Shown here one piece after another: positions 1-5,998 of a stretch of DNA of 37,728 bases. Origin of the DNA: CALVUJ01 sp045119835 (GTDB taxonomy: Bacteria > Bacillota_I > Bacilli_A > RFN20 > DUOF01); the NCBI GenBank assembly GCA_045119835.1, contig JBGVED010000098.1, positions 1 through 37,728 on the forward strand, in the 5' to 3' direction. The position numbers and the translations under genes are program-made. The stretch's first letter is position 1. Every line of letters begins with the position of its first letter. A model generated the notes under the pieces. The model saw only the letters and a list, made by a program, of their open reading frames with translations. It was not told the DNA's origin and searched no databases.

Positions 1-141
1 CTTTTTTTTCTATCAGGTTTATCATCCACCTACTAACATTACTCCTCCTTGACAACTCAGCAATAGTAACACCTTTTCTTTCTCTTATTTCCTTTAGCAT
101 TAATTACACCTCCTTTTTTATATTTACTTTTATATACTTGC
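1..141. repeat. Left copy of 141-bp terminal direct repeat
   Basis: Identical base for base to 37588-37728. It holds the ribosome binding site and the first 33 codons (98-100 back to 2-4, minus strand) of the HTH gene annotated whole at 37511-37687, plus the 3' end of the next gene. Because the repeat starts inside a gene and its length equals a common assembler k-mer, I read it as an assembly overlap proving a circular or circularly permuted genome, not a physical terminal repeat. Confidence 0.97.
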
Positions 142-319
142 AATCATGTTTTTTATCAACTTTATCTCCCCAAATAGCATTATAGCAAGAACCTAAACTT
201 TTACCTGTAAACTTCCTCATTTCTTCACAATTCTCAAATACAGCTATAGGAAGTTCTAGTTCATCATTTGTTACCATTAAAATAATATGATTTTTAAAAA
301 TGTTCTTATATTTTTTCAT
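104..319 (-). CDS. Small phage protein, possible HTH-like DNA-binding module
   Basis: 71 aa, ATG after GGAGGTAAATAAA. It resembles a common small protein type of Bacillota phage early regions: a short beta strand (ELPIAVFENC), a helical stretch with a pattern like NUMOD1-type helix-turn-helix (EEMRKFTGKSLGSCYNAI, about residues 31-48), and a final strand (KYIKVNI). Such proteins are thought to bind DNA but have no defined role. The start codon lies 2 nt from the stop of the 321-512 gene, and its stop is just before the RBS of the HTH gene across the circle join, so it is an internal gene of early operon 1. Function is inferred from pattern only. Confidence 0.75.
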   Translation of the reverse strand: MKKYKNIFKNHIILMVTNDELELPIAVFENCEEMRKFTGKSLGSCYNAIWGDKVDKKHDCKYIKVNIKKEV

Positions 320-320
320 T

Positions 321-512
321 TTATTTACCTCCTATTAAAAAACTATCAATTATTTCTTTGAGTTCTTTTAAATATTGTTTATAGTCTAAATTTGCAAGTT
401 TACATACTTGAATATCTACTGCAATATCTTTTAAAAGTTTTAATTTCATTGTTTCTCTTGCTAATGTATTAAGAGCTTTTTCTTTTTGCTTTTCTTCTAA
501 TTCTTTTTTCAT
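321..512 (-). CDS. Small charged helical protein, unknown
   Basis: 63 aa, ATG preceded by GAAGGAAGATTAAAATA. The sequence is almost wholly predicted helix: a very Lys/Glu-rich N-terminus (KKELEEKQKEKA), then a leucine-rich amphipathic stretch and YKQYLKELKEIIDSF. There is no membrane segment and no catalytic motif. It lies between two other small early genes with nearly no gap, in the first stretch of early operon 1. Small helical proteins at this place are often host-takeover factors, but nothing here proves that. Confidence 0.7.
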   Translation of the reverse strand: MKKELEEKQKEKALNTLARETMKLKLLKDIAVDIQVCKLANLDYKQYLKELKEIIDSFLIGGK

Positions 513-527
513 TATTTTAATCTTCCT

Positions 528-698
528 TCATATTTTTAATAGTGCTTGTTTATATTCACCACTAAACAAAGATTTATTATTACAAATCCACATGTATCCA
601 CATGGAGCATTAACCGCTCCTTCTATTTTTCTCCACCCTTTAGGCATTTCCAATAAAACATTTACACCTTTGTTTTTAAAATATTCTATTTTTTCCAC
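528..698 (-). CDS. Small GTG-start protein, unknown
   Basis: 56 aa, starting at GTG (696-698) with AGGTAG 6 nt upstream and ending in TGA at 528. The in-frame ATG one base earlier is closed by TAG, so GTG is the only usable start. The peptide begins VEKIEYFKNKGVNVLLEMP and has a central GWRKIEGAVNAPCGYMWICNN segment with aromatic and Cys residues. It fits exactly between the genes at 321-512 and 701-991, which supports it as real. No family is recognised. Its TGA stop is one sign that the standard code is used. Confidence 0.6.
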   Translation of the reverse strand: MEKIEYFKNKGVNVLLEMPKGWRKIEGAVNAPCGYMWICNNKSLFSGEYKQALLKI

Positions 699-700
699 AT

Positions 701-991
701 TTAACTACCTCCATAACTTTTGGATTTCCTACCATGATACCTATTGTTTTTTTTATCTGCCACCCTTAATATCTTGTCTGGCATAAAAAATATTTTATCT
801 TGTTCCTCTGCATTTACCATTGATAAAAAAATTGTTTTTGCTCTAGCTGGGCTGTCATATTCCCCCAACATAATATTTTTATTTGATTGCGTAATACCTC
901 CGATTGTGTTTACTTCGATTTTTCCTTTTGAACAAGAATATTCCACAACATCGACTTTAGTTGTCCCGCCTTGAGTTACTACTCTTAACAT
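701..991 (-). CDS. Conserved small phage protein with LGEYDSPARAKTIF motif
   Basis: 96 aa, ATG with a strong GAGGAGGTGAAATAGA site. The N-terminal part (MLRVVTQGGTTKVDVVEYS) reads as beta strands, followed by NIMLGEYDSPARAKTIF and FFMPDK, a pattern I recognise from many Bacillota phage and prophage proteins of unknown role (strand-rich domain, then 'LG.Y.S..RAK..F', then 'Y.MP'). The C-terminal tail (about 75-96) is basic and likely disordered. It is an early operon 1 gene; no enzymatic motif is seen. Confidence 0.8.
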   Translation of the reverse strand: MLRVVTQGGTTKVDVVEYSCSKGKIEVNTIGGITQSNKNIMLGEYDSPARAKTIFLSMVNAEEQDKIFFMPDKILRVADKKNNRYHGRKSKSYGGS

Positions 992-992
992 T

Positions 993-1061
993 CTATTTCA
1001 CCTCCTCTTTGAATAAATCAGCCAATACTTTCAATGCAACTAATCCTATCATTAAATACAT
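993..1061 (-). CDS. Possible 22-aa membrane microprotein
   Basis: ATG at 1059-1061 follows GAGAGGAGAGAAAAC, a very good ribosome binding site that has no other start to serve. The peptide reads MYLMIGLVALKVLADLF then KEEVK: a short hydrophobic helix with a charged tail. The RBS of the next gene (GAGGAGGTG) is embedded in its last codons, suggesting translational coupling. It is too short for any homology claim; the RBS and placement are the only support. Confidence 0.42.
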   Translation of the reverse strand: MYLMIGLVALKVLADLFKEEVK

Positions 1062-1090
1062 GTTTTCTCTCCTCTCAATACATATAATAA

Positions 1091-1120
1091 GGTAGGCAAC
1101 TCGATTGAGTTACCTCCTTT
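1091..1120 (-). terminator. Hairpin after the first early gene, weak terminator or processing site
   Basis: AGGTAACTC (1115-1107) and GAGTTGCCT (1102-1094) pair over nine positions with one G-U and a 4-nt loop. It lies 10 nt past the stop of the 1125-1376 gene. On the transcript strand it is followed by TACCTTATTATA rather than a clean U run, so it may attenuate or stabilise the 3' end rather than stop transcription fully. Confidence 0.4.
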
Positions 1121-1124
1121 TTCC

Positions 1125-1376
1125 CTATTCTTCTTCACAAAGCATTAGATTCCATTTGTTAAGTGTTCCATCTAACTTTAGTTGTATTGCGTGTTTTAAG
1201 CCTCTTAGTGTTCTAAATTTTGAACCTTTGAATAAGGTATCACAGTACCAATAAGAACCCCATCCTGCTCCTATGTTATAAGCATCTCCTTCAATGGTAT
1301 GTCCTTCCCATTCGTAGGTTGCTTTGGTTTCGTACCCTCCTGCTTCTACCTTTCTTAATTTAATCTTTGTTTCCAT
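1125..1376 (-). CDS. First gene of early operon 1, unknown
   Basis: 83 aa, ATG after AAGAGGTAAAAAAC. It is the first gene after the strong promoter at 1411-1439, so it should be among the first phage proteins made. Contents: an initial strand (KIKLRKVEAGGYETKATYEW), a Gly/Tyr/Trp-rich middle (YNIGAGWGSYWYCDTLF, about 33-49), and a basic helical segment (FRTLRGLKHAIQLKL). Related small proteins with a 'W.Y...F..L...K..I' pattern occur at the head of phage early operons, but I do not know a function. Confidence 0.75.
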   Translation of the reverse strand: METKIKLRKVEAGGYETKATYEWEGHTIEGDAYNIGAGWGSYWYCDTLFKGSKFRTLRGLKHAIQLKLDGTLNKWNLMLCEEE

Positions 1377-1410
1377 GTTTTTTACCTCTTTTCTTTCTTT
1401 CGTTGATTAA

Positions 1411-1439
1411 ATATTACCACTATTTCAATCTTATTTCAA
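1411..1439 (-). promoter_or_regulatory. Early promoter 1 (TTGAAA-N17-TAATAT)
   Basis: On the minus strand, -35 TTGAAA is at 1439-1434 and -10 TAATAT at 1416-1411, spaced by 17 bp. Inside the core, TTGAAATA occurs twice with an 11-bp period (one helical turn), an operator-like arrangement. The -10 is followed by TTAAT, as at the second early promoter (34173-34201), where the block TAATATTTAAT is also present. It would drive early operon 1 across the circle join down to about 34.2 kb. Confidence 0.8.
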
Positions 1440-1473
1440 CAATTTAACACACTTTTTTTAATGTTTTTTGCAA

Positions 1474-1503
1474 TAAAAAAAGAACATCTATAAAATGCTC
1501 TTT
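1474..1503 (-). terminator. Intrinsic terminator of the small late/membrane operon
   Basis: On the minus strand AAAGAGCAT (1503-1495) pairs with ATGTTCTTT (1487-1479), nine pairs with one G-U and a 7-nt loop, and runs directly into a U tract (1480-1474). It lies next to the stop codon at 1506 and separates the 3480-1506 operon from early promoter 1. Confidence 0.85.
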
Positions 1504-1505
1504 TC

Positions 1506-2387
1506 TTAGTTTTCTGGAACATCTATTTTAATTTGTTGTTCTTGTTCTACTTCTGTTATTGTTTCTTTTATTGCTTCAGTTATATTAAGTAATACATTAT
1601 ATTTATCGGTTTCAATAACACTTCTTCCTAGAGTAATACCATTGTAGCAACCCATTAAGAATAATACTAACTTAATAATAAATGTCATTAAAGCCATCCA
1701 AGTAAAACCATAAGTCATAATTGACAATGATGCACTCATAAATGACATAGCAACAGACCAAATAAATGAAGGCACACTTTTCTTGATACCTTCTCCTTGC
1801 ACATTAATCTTGTACTTGTGTCCTACATTCCTTGCTTTATTACCATAAGAGAAACATGTGCCGAAATCTAATATATCATATTTAACTTTAACATTGTTTA
1901 TATTAAATTTACCTTTGTAAGTTTCTCCCTTTTCCAAACAATCCAAATATAATATCGCTTCTTCTCTTTTTTTCATTATTTCATTACATCTCTTTTGCGA
2001 GCGTTTACTTTGCTTATTACTCAATGCACTCAATTCTAAATCTAACTTATCAATATAAGCATTAGCCTTGCTACATAGATTTTTAATTTTAAATTTATCT
2101 GCTACTGGTTTATTTGCTTTTGCTTTAAAGATTTGTTTCCTGTATTTTGATATAGTTGCTTCTAACATTTGAACTTCAGCATTTAACTCCCCTATTTCCA
2201 TTCCTAATGAGAAATAAGTCATCCTACCACTTATCCAATAAAATATAGAAAATGCAAAGTCTCCCCAATTTACACTTTCTATTGAATAGTGAACGGTTGC
2301 TAGTAATGTTAAGAATAGTAATACTAATAGAAATGCCGTTATAAGTATAGGCATTACTATCTTAACACGATTTATACCTTTTAACAT
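1506..2387 (-). CDS. Membrane protein with a central coiled coil, unknown
   Basis: 293 aa. One membrane segment at about 9-32 (MPILITAFLLVLLFLTLLA), a second hydrophobic stretch at 41-63, a charged region at about 65-150 with likely coiled coil (ELNAEVQMLEATISKYRKQ), a soluble part at 155-205, and a hydrophobic hairpin at 208-250. The C-terminus is acidic. It is the last gene of the four-gene operon 3480-1506 and its ATG shares one base with the stop of the gene before it. Position and membrane nature suggest lysis or envelope modification, but it does not look like a standard holin (too long) and has no hydrolase motif. Confidence 0.8.
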   Translation of the reverse strand: MLKGINRVKIVMPILITAFLLVLLFLTLLATVHYSIESVNWGDFAFSIFYWISGRMTYFSLGMEIGELNAEVQMLEATISKYRKQIFKAKANKPVADKFKIKNLCSKANAYIDKLDLELSALSNKQSKRSQKRCNEIMKKREEAILYLDCLEKGETYKGKFNINNVKVKYDILDFGTCFSYGNKARNVGHKYKINVQGEGIKKSVPSFIWSVAMSFMSASLSIMTYGFTWMALMTFIIKLVLFLMGCYNGITLGRSVIETDKYNVLLNITEAIKETITEVEQEQQIKIDVPEN

Positions 2388-2803
2388 TATTTAAGTGCCT
2401 CTCTCAAATCGCTTATATTCTTCATATAAAGCCATTTCGGAAATGGGTTAAGTGGAATAGCTATTGCCTCACTTATAAATGACACAACCAAAATATACTT
2501 CACATTTGCTATATTACTAACAATTAAATCTACACCTATTAGCATAAACAACAAAGGAACTAAAACTAATCTAACTCCATTGAATATTTGTAATGCCATG
2601 CTCCATTTGAATATTTTAGAAATATAACTACAAATAACTGCTATAAAGATAAATGCTATAATAAATACCAAAATTGCCCAACCTGTGTATTTTAAAGTTC
2701 CGTTCTTTATCATGTCATATTTATCTACTATTGTCATAATAGGAACAGCAGCAGCAAAGAACAACCAAAGAATTAACTTAATAAAAAATTCTTTTTTCTT
2801 CAT
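2387..2803 (-). CDS. Four-helix membrane protein, holin candidate
   Basis: 138 aa with about four membrane segments: 8-25, 39-61, 72-96 and 101-118, with a short charged N-terminus and a Lys/Arg-containing C-terminus (KWLYMKNISDLREALK). Size and topology suit a holin or holin-like protein, and it sits in the only membrane-protein operon driven by a separate late-type promoter. No sequence family is recognised. The RBS is weak (TTTATAAG), so translation may be coupled to the gene ending 1 nt upstream. Confidence 0.75.
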   Translation of the reverse strand: MKKKEFFIKLILWLFFAAAVPIMTIVDKYDMIKNGTLKYTGWAILVFIIAFIFIAVICSYISKIFKWSMALQIFNGVRLVLVPLLFMLIGVDLIVSNIANVKYILVVSFISEAIAIPLNPFPKWLYMKNISDLREALK

Positions 2804-2804
2804 C

Positions 2805-3260
2805 TTATAAAGTCTCTATCATATTACTTTCTAATTTTTCTACTACTTTTGCAATTTCTTGCTTTTGTTCTTCTTTGGCTTGTACTTCTTCTTCAATAAC
2901 CTTAACGACTTCTTCTTTAACTTCTTTTGAAATACCTATTTTAGATATATTCTCTACTACTGCTAATTTAGATTCAGGATTATTTGCAACTAATAAAGCC
3001 ATGCTTTCTGCAATAACTTTGAAATCTTTTGTTACTTCATCAATAATTTCTTTCTTCATTTTATCAAAATTATTTTTAATTGCAGGAACAACCTCTTCCT
3101 TAACTCCCTTTGTTATATCTTGAGTCGATTTTTTATATTTCAAAAATTTAACTGCCAATACTGTTAAAGCAGTTCCAAAGCCTCCTGTAAATAATACTGT
3201 TAATGCTGTTGTAATTGCACTAAAATCTCCGTTTGCTATTTGTTCTATAAAGTTAACCAT
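2805..3260 (-). CDS. Single-pass membrane protein with long helical tail, holin or anchor candidate
   Basis: 151 aa, ATG after GAAGGGGGTATTAAATA. Residues 14-41 form one Gly-rich membrane helix (TTALTVLFTGGFGTALTVLA) followed by KFLKYKK. From about residue 45 the chain is a charged helix or coiled coil with repeated KEEVVK-type segments. Single-pass proteins of this plan are common in Bacillota phage lysis regions, but the long coiled tail could equally be a membrane-anchored structural or exclusion protein. It overlaps the preceding gene by 8 nt. Confidence 0.75.
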   Translation of the reverse strand: MVNFIEQIANGDFSAITTALTVLFTGGFGTALTVLAVKFLKYKKSTQDITKGVKEEVVPAIKNNFDKMKKEIIDEVTKDFKVIAESMALLVANNPESKLAVVENISKIGISKEVKEEVVKVIEEEVQAKEEQKQEIAKVVEKLESNMIETL

Positions 3261-3480
3261 TATTTAATACCCCCTTCAATAATTTTGTAGTTTCTCCTTG
3301 ATAAACCTTTAGAAATTGTTTCATCACTTTTACTTCATCTTTCAGCCGATTTACTTCTTTTTGTAATTCATTCAATAAATCTTCCTTTGATATAGGAATA
3401 AAAGTATTGTCTCCATTACATATAAGCAAATCGCCTTTATTGAAAGTCTTTTGTGATGATAGTTTCAAATCAACTTTCAT
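3253..3480 (-). CDS. Small coiled-coil protein, first gene of the membrane operon
   Basis: 75 aa, ATG after TTAAGGGGGAATATT, directly behind a late-type promoter. The N-terminal 35 residues look like strands (FNKGDLLICNGDNTFIPIS), and residues 36-65 form a heptad-like helix (LLNELQKEVNRLKDEVKVMK). No membrane segment. The overlap with the next gene suggests the two are made together. Unknown function; a tail-tip or lysis-regulating accessory are both possible. Confidence 0.7.
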   Translation of the reverse strand: MKVDLKLSSQKTFNKGDLLICNGDNTFIPISKEDLLNELQKEVNRLKDEVKVMKQFLKVYQGETTKLLKGVLNNG

Positions 3481-3499
3481 AATATTCCCCCTTAATAAT

Positions 3500-3508
3500 A
3501 GTATATCA
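3500..3508 (-). promoter_or_regulatory. Late-type promoter, site 1 (membrane operon)
   Basis: Minus strand: seven A, then TGATATACTATT, with TATACT at 3505-3500 and the extended-TG base pair just upstream. The predicted start is about 10 nt before AAGGGGG. No -35 hexamer; the 20-bp palindrome 3514-3533 occupies the -35 position. One of seven matching sites in the genome. Confidence 0.7.
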
Positions 3509-3513
3509 TTTTT

Positions 3514-3533
3514 TTACTAAATTTATTTAGTAA
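3514..3533. promoter_or_regulatory. Perfect 20-bp palindrome, probable operator
   Basis: TTACTAAAT, a TT spacer and ATTTAGTAA form a perfect inverted repeat. It lies between the leftward late-type promoter (TATACT at 3500-3505) and the rightward replication promoter (3566-3595), over the -35 position of the former. That position suits a dimeric DNA-binding protein controlling one or both units. No second full copy was noticed in the window. Confidence 0.55.
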
Positions 3534-3565
3534 TATGGCAAAGTAAAAAAATATGGTTCTTTTTA

Positions 3566-3595
3566 TTGAATAATTTTGACAAATAATGGTATTAT
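3566..3595 (+). promoter_or_regulatory. Replication-operon promoter (TTGAAT-N18-TATTAT, extended -10)
   Basis: TTGAAT at 3566-3571 and TATTAT at 3590-3595 with an 18-bp spacer and TGG before the -10 (extended -10). The predicted start is near 3602, exactly at the base of the first hairpin of the structured leader. The second promoter of this operon (6165-6193) has the same TTGAAT and TGG-TAT features. Confidence 0.7.
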
Positions 3596-3600
3596 ATAGA

Positions 3601-3749
3601 TGCGGAAGTCATGAGCCGTAGTAAAATGAACGAAAATAGTTGGTAGTTTGTCCGGCACTACCAAGAACAACCGAATAGCTACCAATTATTGGAAATAGCA
3701 CATTGTTAATAAGCCGGACAACTTAATTAATGATGTGCTTTCATTTTAC
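3601..3749 (+). ncRNA. Structured leader RNA with complementary hairpin loops upstream of the replisome organizer
   Basis: No coding potential was seen. The pairings are exact. P0: 3601-3605 with 3616-3620 (one G-U). P1: GTAAAATGAA 3621-3630 with 3740-3749, ten perfect pairs closing the rest. HP1: TTGGTAGT 3640-3647 with ACTACCAA 3657-3664, 9-nt loop TTGTCCGGC. HP2: 3697-3710 with 3726-3739, 14 pairs including two wobbles, 15-nt loop. The HP1 loop (3648-3656) is perfectly complementary over nine bases to 3713-3721 inside the HP2 loop, so a kissing-loop fold is possible. A competing stem (3638-3646 with 3679-3687) uses the same HP1 arm, giving a switch-like alternative. Ends 11 nt before the RBS. 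I cannot match it to a known riboswitch or ribozyme class. Confidence 0.75.
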
Positions 3750-3775
3750 AAAAAAGCATGAGGAAAGAGGTTTAT

Positions 3776-4468
3776 ATGGATAGCAAAAGGTATTATTGGA
3801 TTAAATTAAAAACGGACTTTTTTGAAGATGACAAGATAGACTTCATAATGAGTCAAAAAAACGGAAGTGAATACATTGTGTTATATCAACTCCTGTGTTT
3901 GAAGAGTGCTAACAACAATGGTTGCTTAGGCTCTAAAATAGGAGATATATTACTAAAATGGGATGAAGAAAAAATACAAAGAGAGTGTAAATATTTTGAT
4001 ATAGATACAATAAGAGTAGCATTATCACTTTATAAAAGTTTAGGATTAGTATATGAAGGAAATGATGAATTATTGAGAATATCTAATTATGAAGAAATGG
4101 TTGGCAGTGAAACGAATGGAGCTAAAAGAATTAGAGAATGGAGAGAGAAAAAGAATTTGTTACAATGTAACAGTTATGTAACACAAGAGATAGATATAGA
4201 GATAGAGAAAGATATAGATATAAAAAAAGAAAAAGAAAATATAAAAGAAAAGAAAAAATTTTGCAAACCTACAATAGAAGAAGTAGAGTTATATTGTAAA
4301 GAAAGAAATAATAATGTAGATGCTACAACATTCTATGATTTCTATGAAAGTAAAGGTTGGAAAGTGGGAACTACACCAATGAAAGATTGGAAAGCATGTG
4401 TTAGAACTTGGGAAAATAAAAACAAAAGAACAGTTAAACAAGAATGTTCTTTACCTGAATTTGATTAA
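3776..4468 (+). CDS. Phage replisome organizer (replication initiation)
   Basis: 230 aa from ATG 3776, which has AGGAAAGAGG 5 nt upstream; an in-frame ATG at 3758 would put that RBS inside the gene and has none of its own. The N-terminus (YYWIKLKTDFFEDDKIDFI, then ILYQLL-like helices) is the winged-helix domain of phage replisome organizers. The middle (about 140-165) is a low-complexity Asp/Ile/Lys linker. The C-terminus (KPTIEEVELYCKERN, FYESKGWKVG, MKDWKACVRTWE) is the typical conserved tail of these primosome proteins. It should bind the origin and load the DnaB-type helicase encoded at 6221. It is the first gene after the structured leader. Confidence 0.9.
   Translation: MDSKRYYWIKLKTDFFEDDKIDFIMSQKNGSEYIVLYQLLCLKSANNNGCLGSKIGDILLKWDEEKIQRECKYFDIDTIRVALSLYKSLGLVYEGNDELLRISNYEEMVGSETNGAKRIREWREKKNLLQCNSYVTQEIDIEIEKDIDIKKEKENIKEKKKFCKPTIEEVELYCKERNNNVDATTFYDFYESKGWKVGTTPMKDWKACVRTWENKNKRTVKQECSLPEFD
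4186..4232 (+). repeat. GATA-rich short repeats inside the replisome organizer gene, origin candidate
   Basis: Repeated GATATAGA/GATAGA units give a purine-rich, AT-rich tract that encodes the protein's Asp-Ile-Glu-Lys linker. Many phages place iterons and the origin within their initiator gene (lambda O, several lactococcal phages), so this is the best local origin candidate. The sequence shows only the repeats; origin function is inferred. Confidence 0.4.
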
Positions 4469-4480
4469 GGAGGAAAGAAA

Positions 4481-4906
4481 ATGAAAAAAGTTATATTAAA
4501 CAAATCTTATGGAGGTTTTGGAGTATCTCAAAAGGGTTATGAATTATATGCAAAGAAAAAAGGTTTTGAACTTATTGTATATAAAAGAAATTATGATTAT
4601 GAAAGTAAGAATTTTTATTACACAAAATTAAAATATCCAACAAGTGAGGTATTAGTAGAATATTTTACTAAAGATTTTGGCGACAATGTGTTAATTTCTA
4701 ATGAAGATTACGAAAATTATTCTTTGCATTTGAGTTGGGGTTATAGAGAAGATGCAACTTTAATAGAAGTTATTGAAGAATTAGGAGAGGAAGCCAACTC
4801 TATATATTCAAAGTTAGTTATAGTAGAAATTCCTGATGATTTAGATTATATGATAGATGATTATGACGGAATAGAAACTTTACACCAAAAAGTCCAAGAA
4901 TGGTAG
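4481..4906 (+). CDS. Conserved phage protein of the 'YGGFG...EELGEEA' type
   Basis: 141 aa, ATG after AAGGAGGAAAGAAA. It carries the hallmarks of a family widespread in phages of both Bacillota and other phyla: N-terminal NKSYGGFGVS followed by a tyrosine/lysine-rich stretch, a central 'R.D..L..VIEELGEEA' segment (here REDATLIEVIEELGEEA, about 87-103), then KLVIVEIPDDLDYMIDDYDG near the end. The family has no assigned reaction. It is encoded between the replisome organizer and the helicase. Confidence 0.85.
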   Translation: MKKVILNKSYGGFGVSQKGYELYAKKKGFELIVYKRNYDYESKNFYYTKLKYPTSEVLVEYFTKDFGDNVLISNEDYENYSLHLSWGYREDATLIEVIEELGEEANSIYSKLVIVEIPDDLDYMIDDYDGIETLHQKVQEW

Positions 4907-4916
4907 GAGGAATAAC

Positions 4917-5018
4917 ATGAAAACAATATTAATAATACTAGGAATAATAATGTGTTTGTTTATTGTGTTTATGTTTTGGTGCTGTTGTAAAGTGGGCGGA
5001 GGAGATAGTGATGAGTGA
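4917..5018 (+). CDS. 33-aa single-pass membrane microprotein
   Basis: ATG preceded by GGTAGGAGGAATAAC. One membrane helix fills most of the peptide (ILIILGIIMCLFIVFMFW), followed by CCC and a Gly/Asp tail. The stop overlaps the start of the next gene by 8 nt and its last codons contain that gene's GGAGGAGATAGTG site, so the two are coupled. Unknown role; the Cys triplet at the membrane edge is notable. Confidence 0.6.
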   Translation: MKTILIILGIIMCLFIVFMFWCCCKVGGGDSDE

Positions 5019-5613
5019 GTTTAAAGTTGGGGATAGAGTTAGCTATATAGGATTTATATATACTTATTTAAAAGGTCATATTGGAGAAGTAAAAGGGAAA
5101 AAAAATGATTGTTATGATGTTAGATTTTATCTTGGTAATGATGAAGTGATTGAATTTTACATTGCCGATAATGAATTAGAACTTATAGCAGGAAGTAAAA
5201 AATTGACTTTAGAAGACCTAGAGCAAAGAATAGAAAAGTTGGAAAAATATGCAAGTATGGGCAAATATGCTACTGATAGAAAAGAAAATGTATCAAATTT
5301 TGAAAAAATGGAACAAAGCACCGTAGAAAAAAGAGAAAATGAACCAAAACCAAGCATATTAACCGAAGATGAGAGAGTTATTTTAAGGAATTTGGATAAA
5401 GAAATGTATAAGTGGATTGCTAGAGAAGAAAATAACAAACTTCGTGTTTGTTGGGGAAAACCAACTAAAAAGAATGGTTTATATTGGGATTTCACTTGTG
5501 GTTATGAAAATTTCTATATGTATAATCACTTATTCCAATTTATCAAATGTACTGACAAAGAGCCAACTTCAATAGAAGAACTATTGAAAGGGGAATGCGG
5601 GAATGAAAATTAG
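5011..5613 (+). CDS. Phage protein with N-terminal SH3-like domain and coiled coil
   Basis: 200 aa starting at ATG 5011 behind GGCGGAGGAGATAGTG; a longer frame from 4963 would lie inside the preceding microprotein. Residues 1-55 read like an SH3/KOW-type barrel (FKVGDRVSYIGF, HIGEVKGKKNDCYDVRFY). Residues 60-95 are a coiled coil (LTLEDLEQRIEKLEKY). The C-terminal half (ILTEDERVILRNLDKEMYKW, then WDFTCGYENF, then SIEELL) matches a tail domain frequent in Bacillota phage early proteins. No function is known. Confidence 0.8.
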   Translation: MSEFKVGDRVSYIGFIYTYLKGHIGEVKGKKNDCYDVRFYLGNDEVIEFYIADNELELIAGSKKLTLEDLEQRIEKLEKYASMGKYATDRKENVSNFEKMEQSTVEKRENEPKPSILTEDERVILRNLDKEMYKWIAREENNKLRVCWGKPTKKNGLYWDFTCGYENFYMYNHLFQFIKCTDKEPTSIEELLKGECGNEN

Positions 5614-5998
5614 TCTAAAAGAATTAGTTGAAAATGCTAAATTTACACAAGAAAGTGATTTGAAACTTATAGAGAGATGGTTTATTGAGAATGATATGCA
5701 ATCAACAGGACTAGAACTTATATCTAAACTTGCAGAAACACAATTAAAAAAAGTAAAAGATAGATTAGAATATGCTCAAATTTGGATACCTTGTGTTAAC
5801 AAAACTAAAGATAGACATTTAGATTTATTGCAAGAATTTTGTATTTTAGATAAAAATTTAGAAGAATCTCCTATTTTATATGAATGGGCGAAAACTAATA
5901 TTCCTGCTATGGAAGTCCCTAAAATATTCTTTATGCCAACTTTAGATTATTTAAAAAAATATGGAATTTCATTTAAGGAGAGTGAAGAAAATGAGTAA
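5603..5998 (+). CDS. Unknown replication-cassette protein
   Basis: 131 aa. ATG follows GGGGAATGCGGGA inside the end of the preceding gene (11-nt overlap). Mostly helical; conserved-looking segments are LIERWFIENDMQSTG, LEYAQIWIPCVNKTKDRH and WAKTNIPAMEVPKIFFMP. I do not recognise the family. Tight coupling with both neighbours places it in the replication operon. Confidence 0.7.
   Translation: MKISLKELVENAKFTQESDLKLIERWFIENDMQSTGLELISKLAETQLKKVKDRLEYAQIWIPCVNKTKDRHLDLLQEFCILDKNLEESPILYEWAKTNIPAMEVPKIFFMPTLDYLKKYGISFKESEENE

Noticed and set aside
592..974. Plus-strand open frames opposite the early genes
   Set aside because: No RBS, composition of reversed coding sequence, and the minus frames fit an operon with good RBS.
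3601..3749. Leader RNA as a hammerhead or other known ribozyme
   Set aside because: The conserved CUGAUGA...GAAA core and the cores of other classes I know were not found.
3758..3775. Earlier ATG for the replisome organizer
   Set aside because: It would include the only good RBS in the gene and has none itself; the family start matches ATG 3776.
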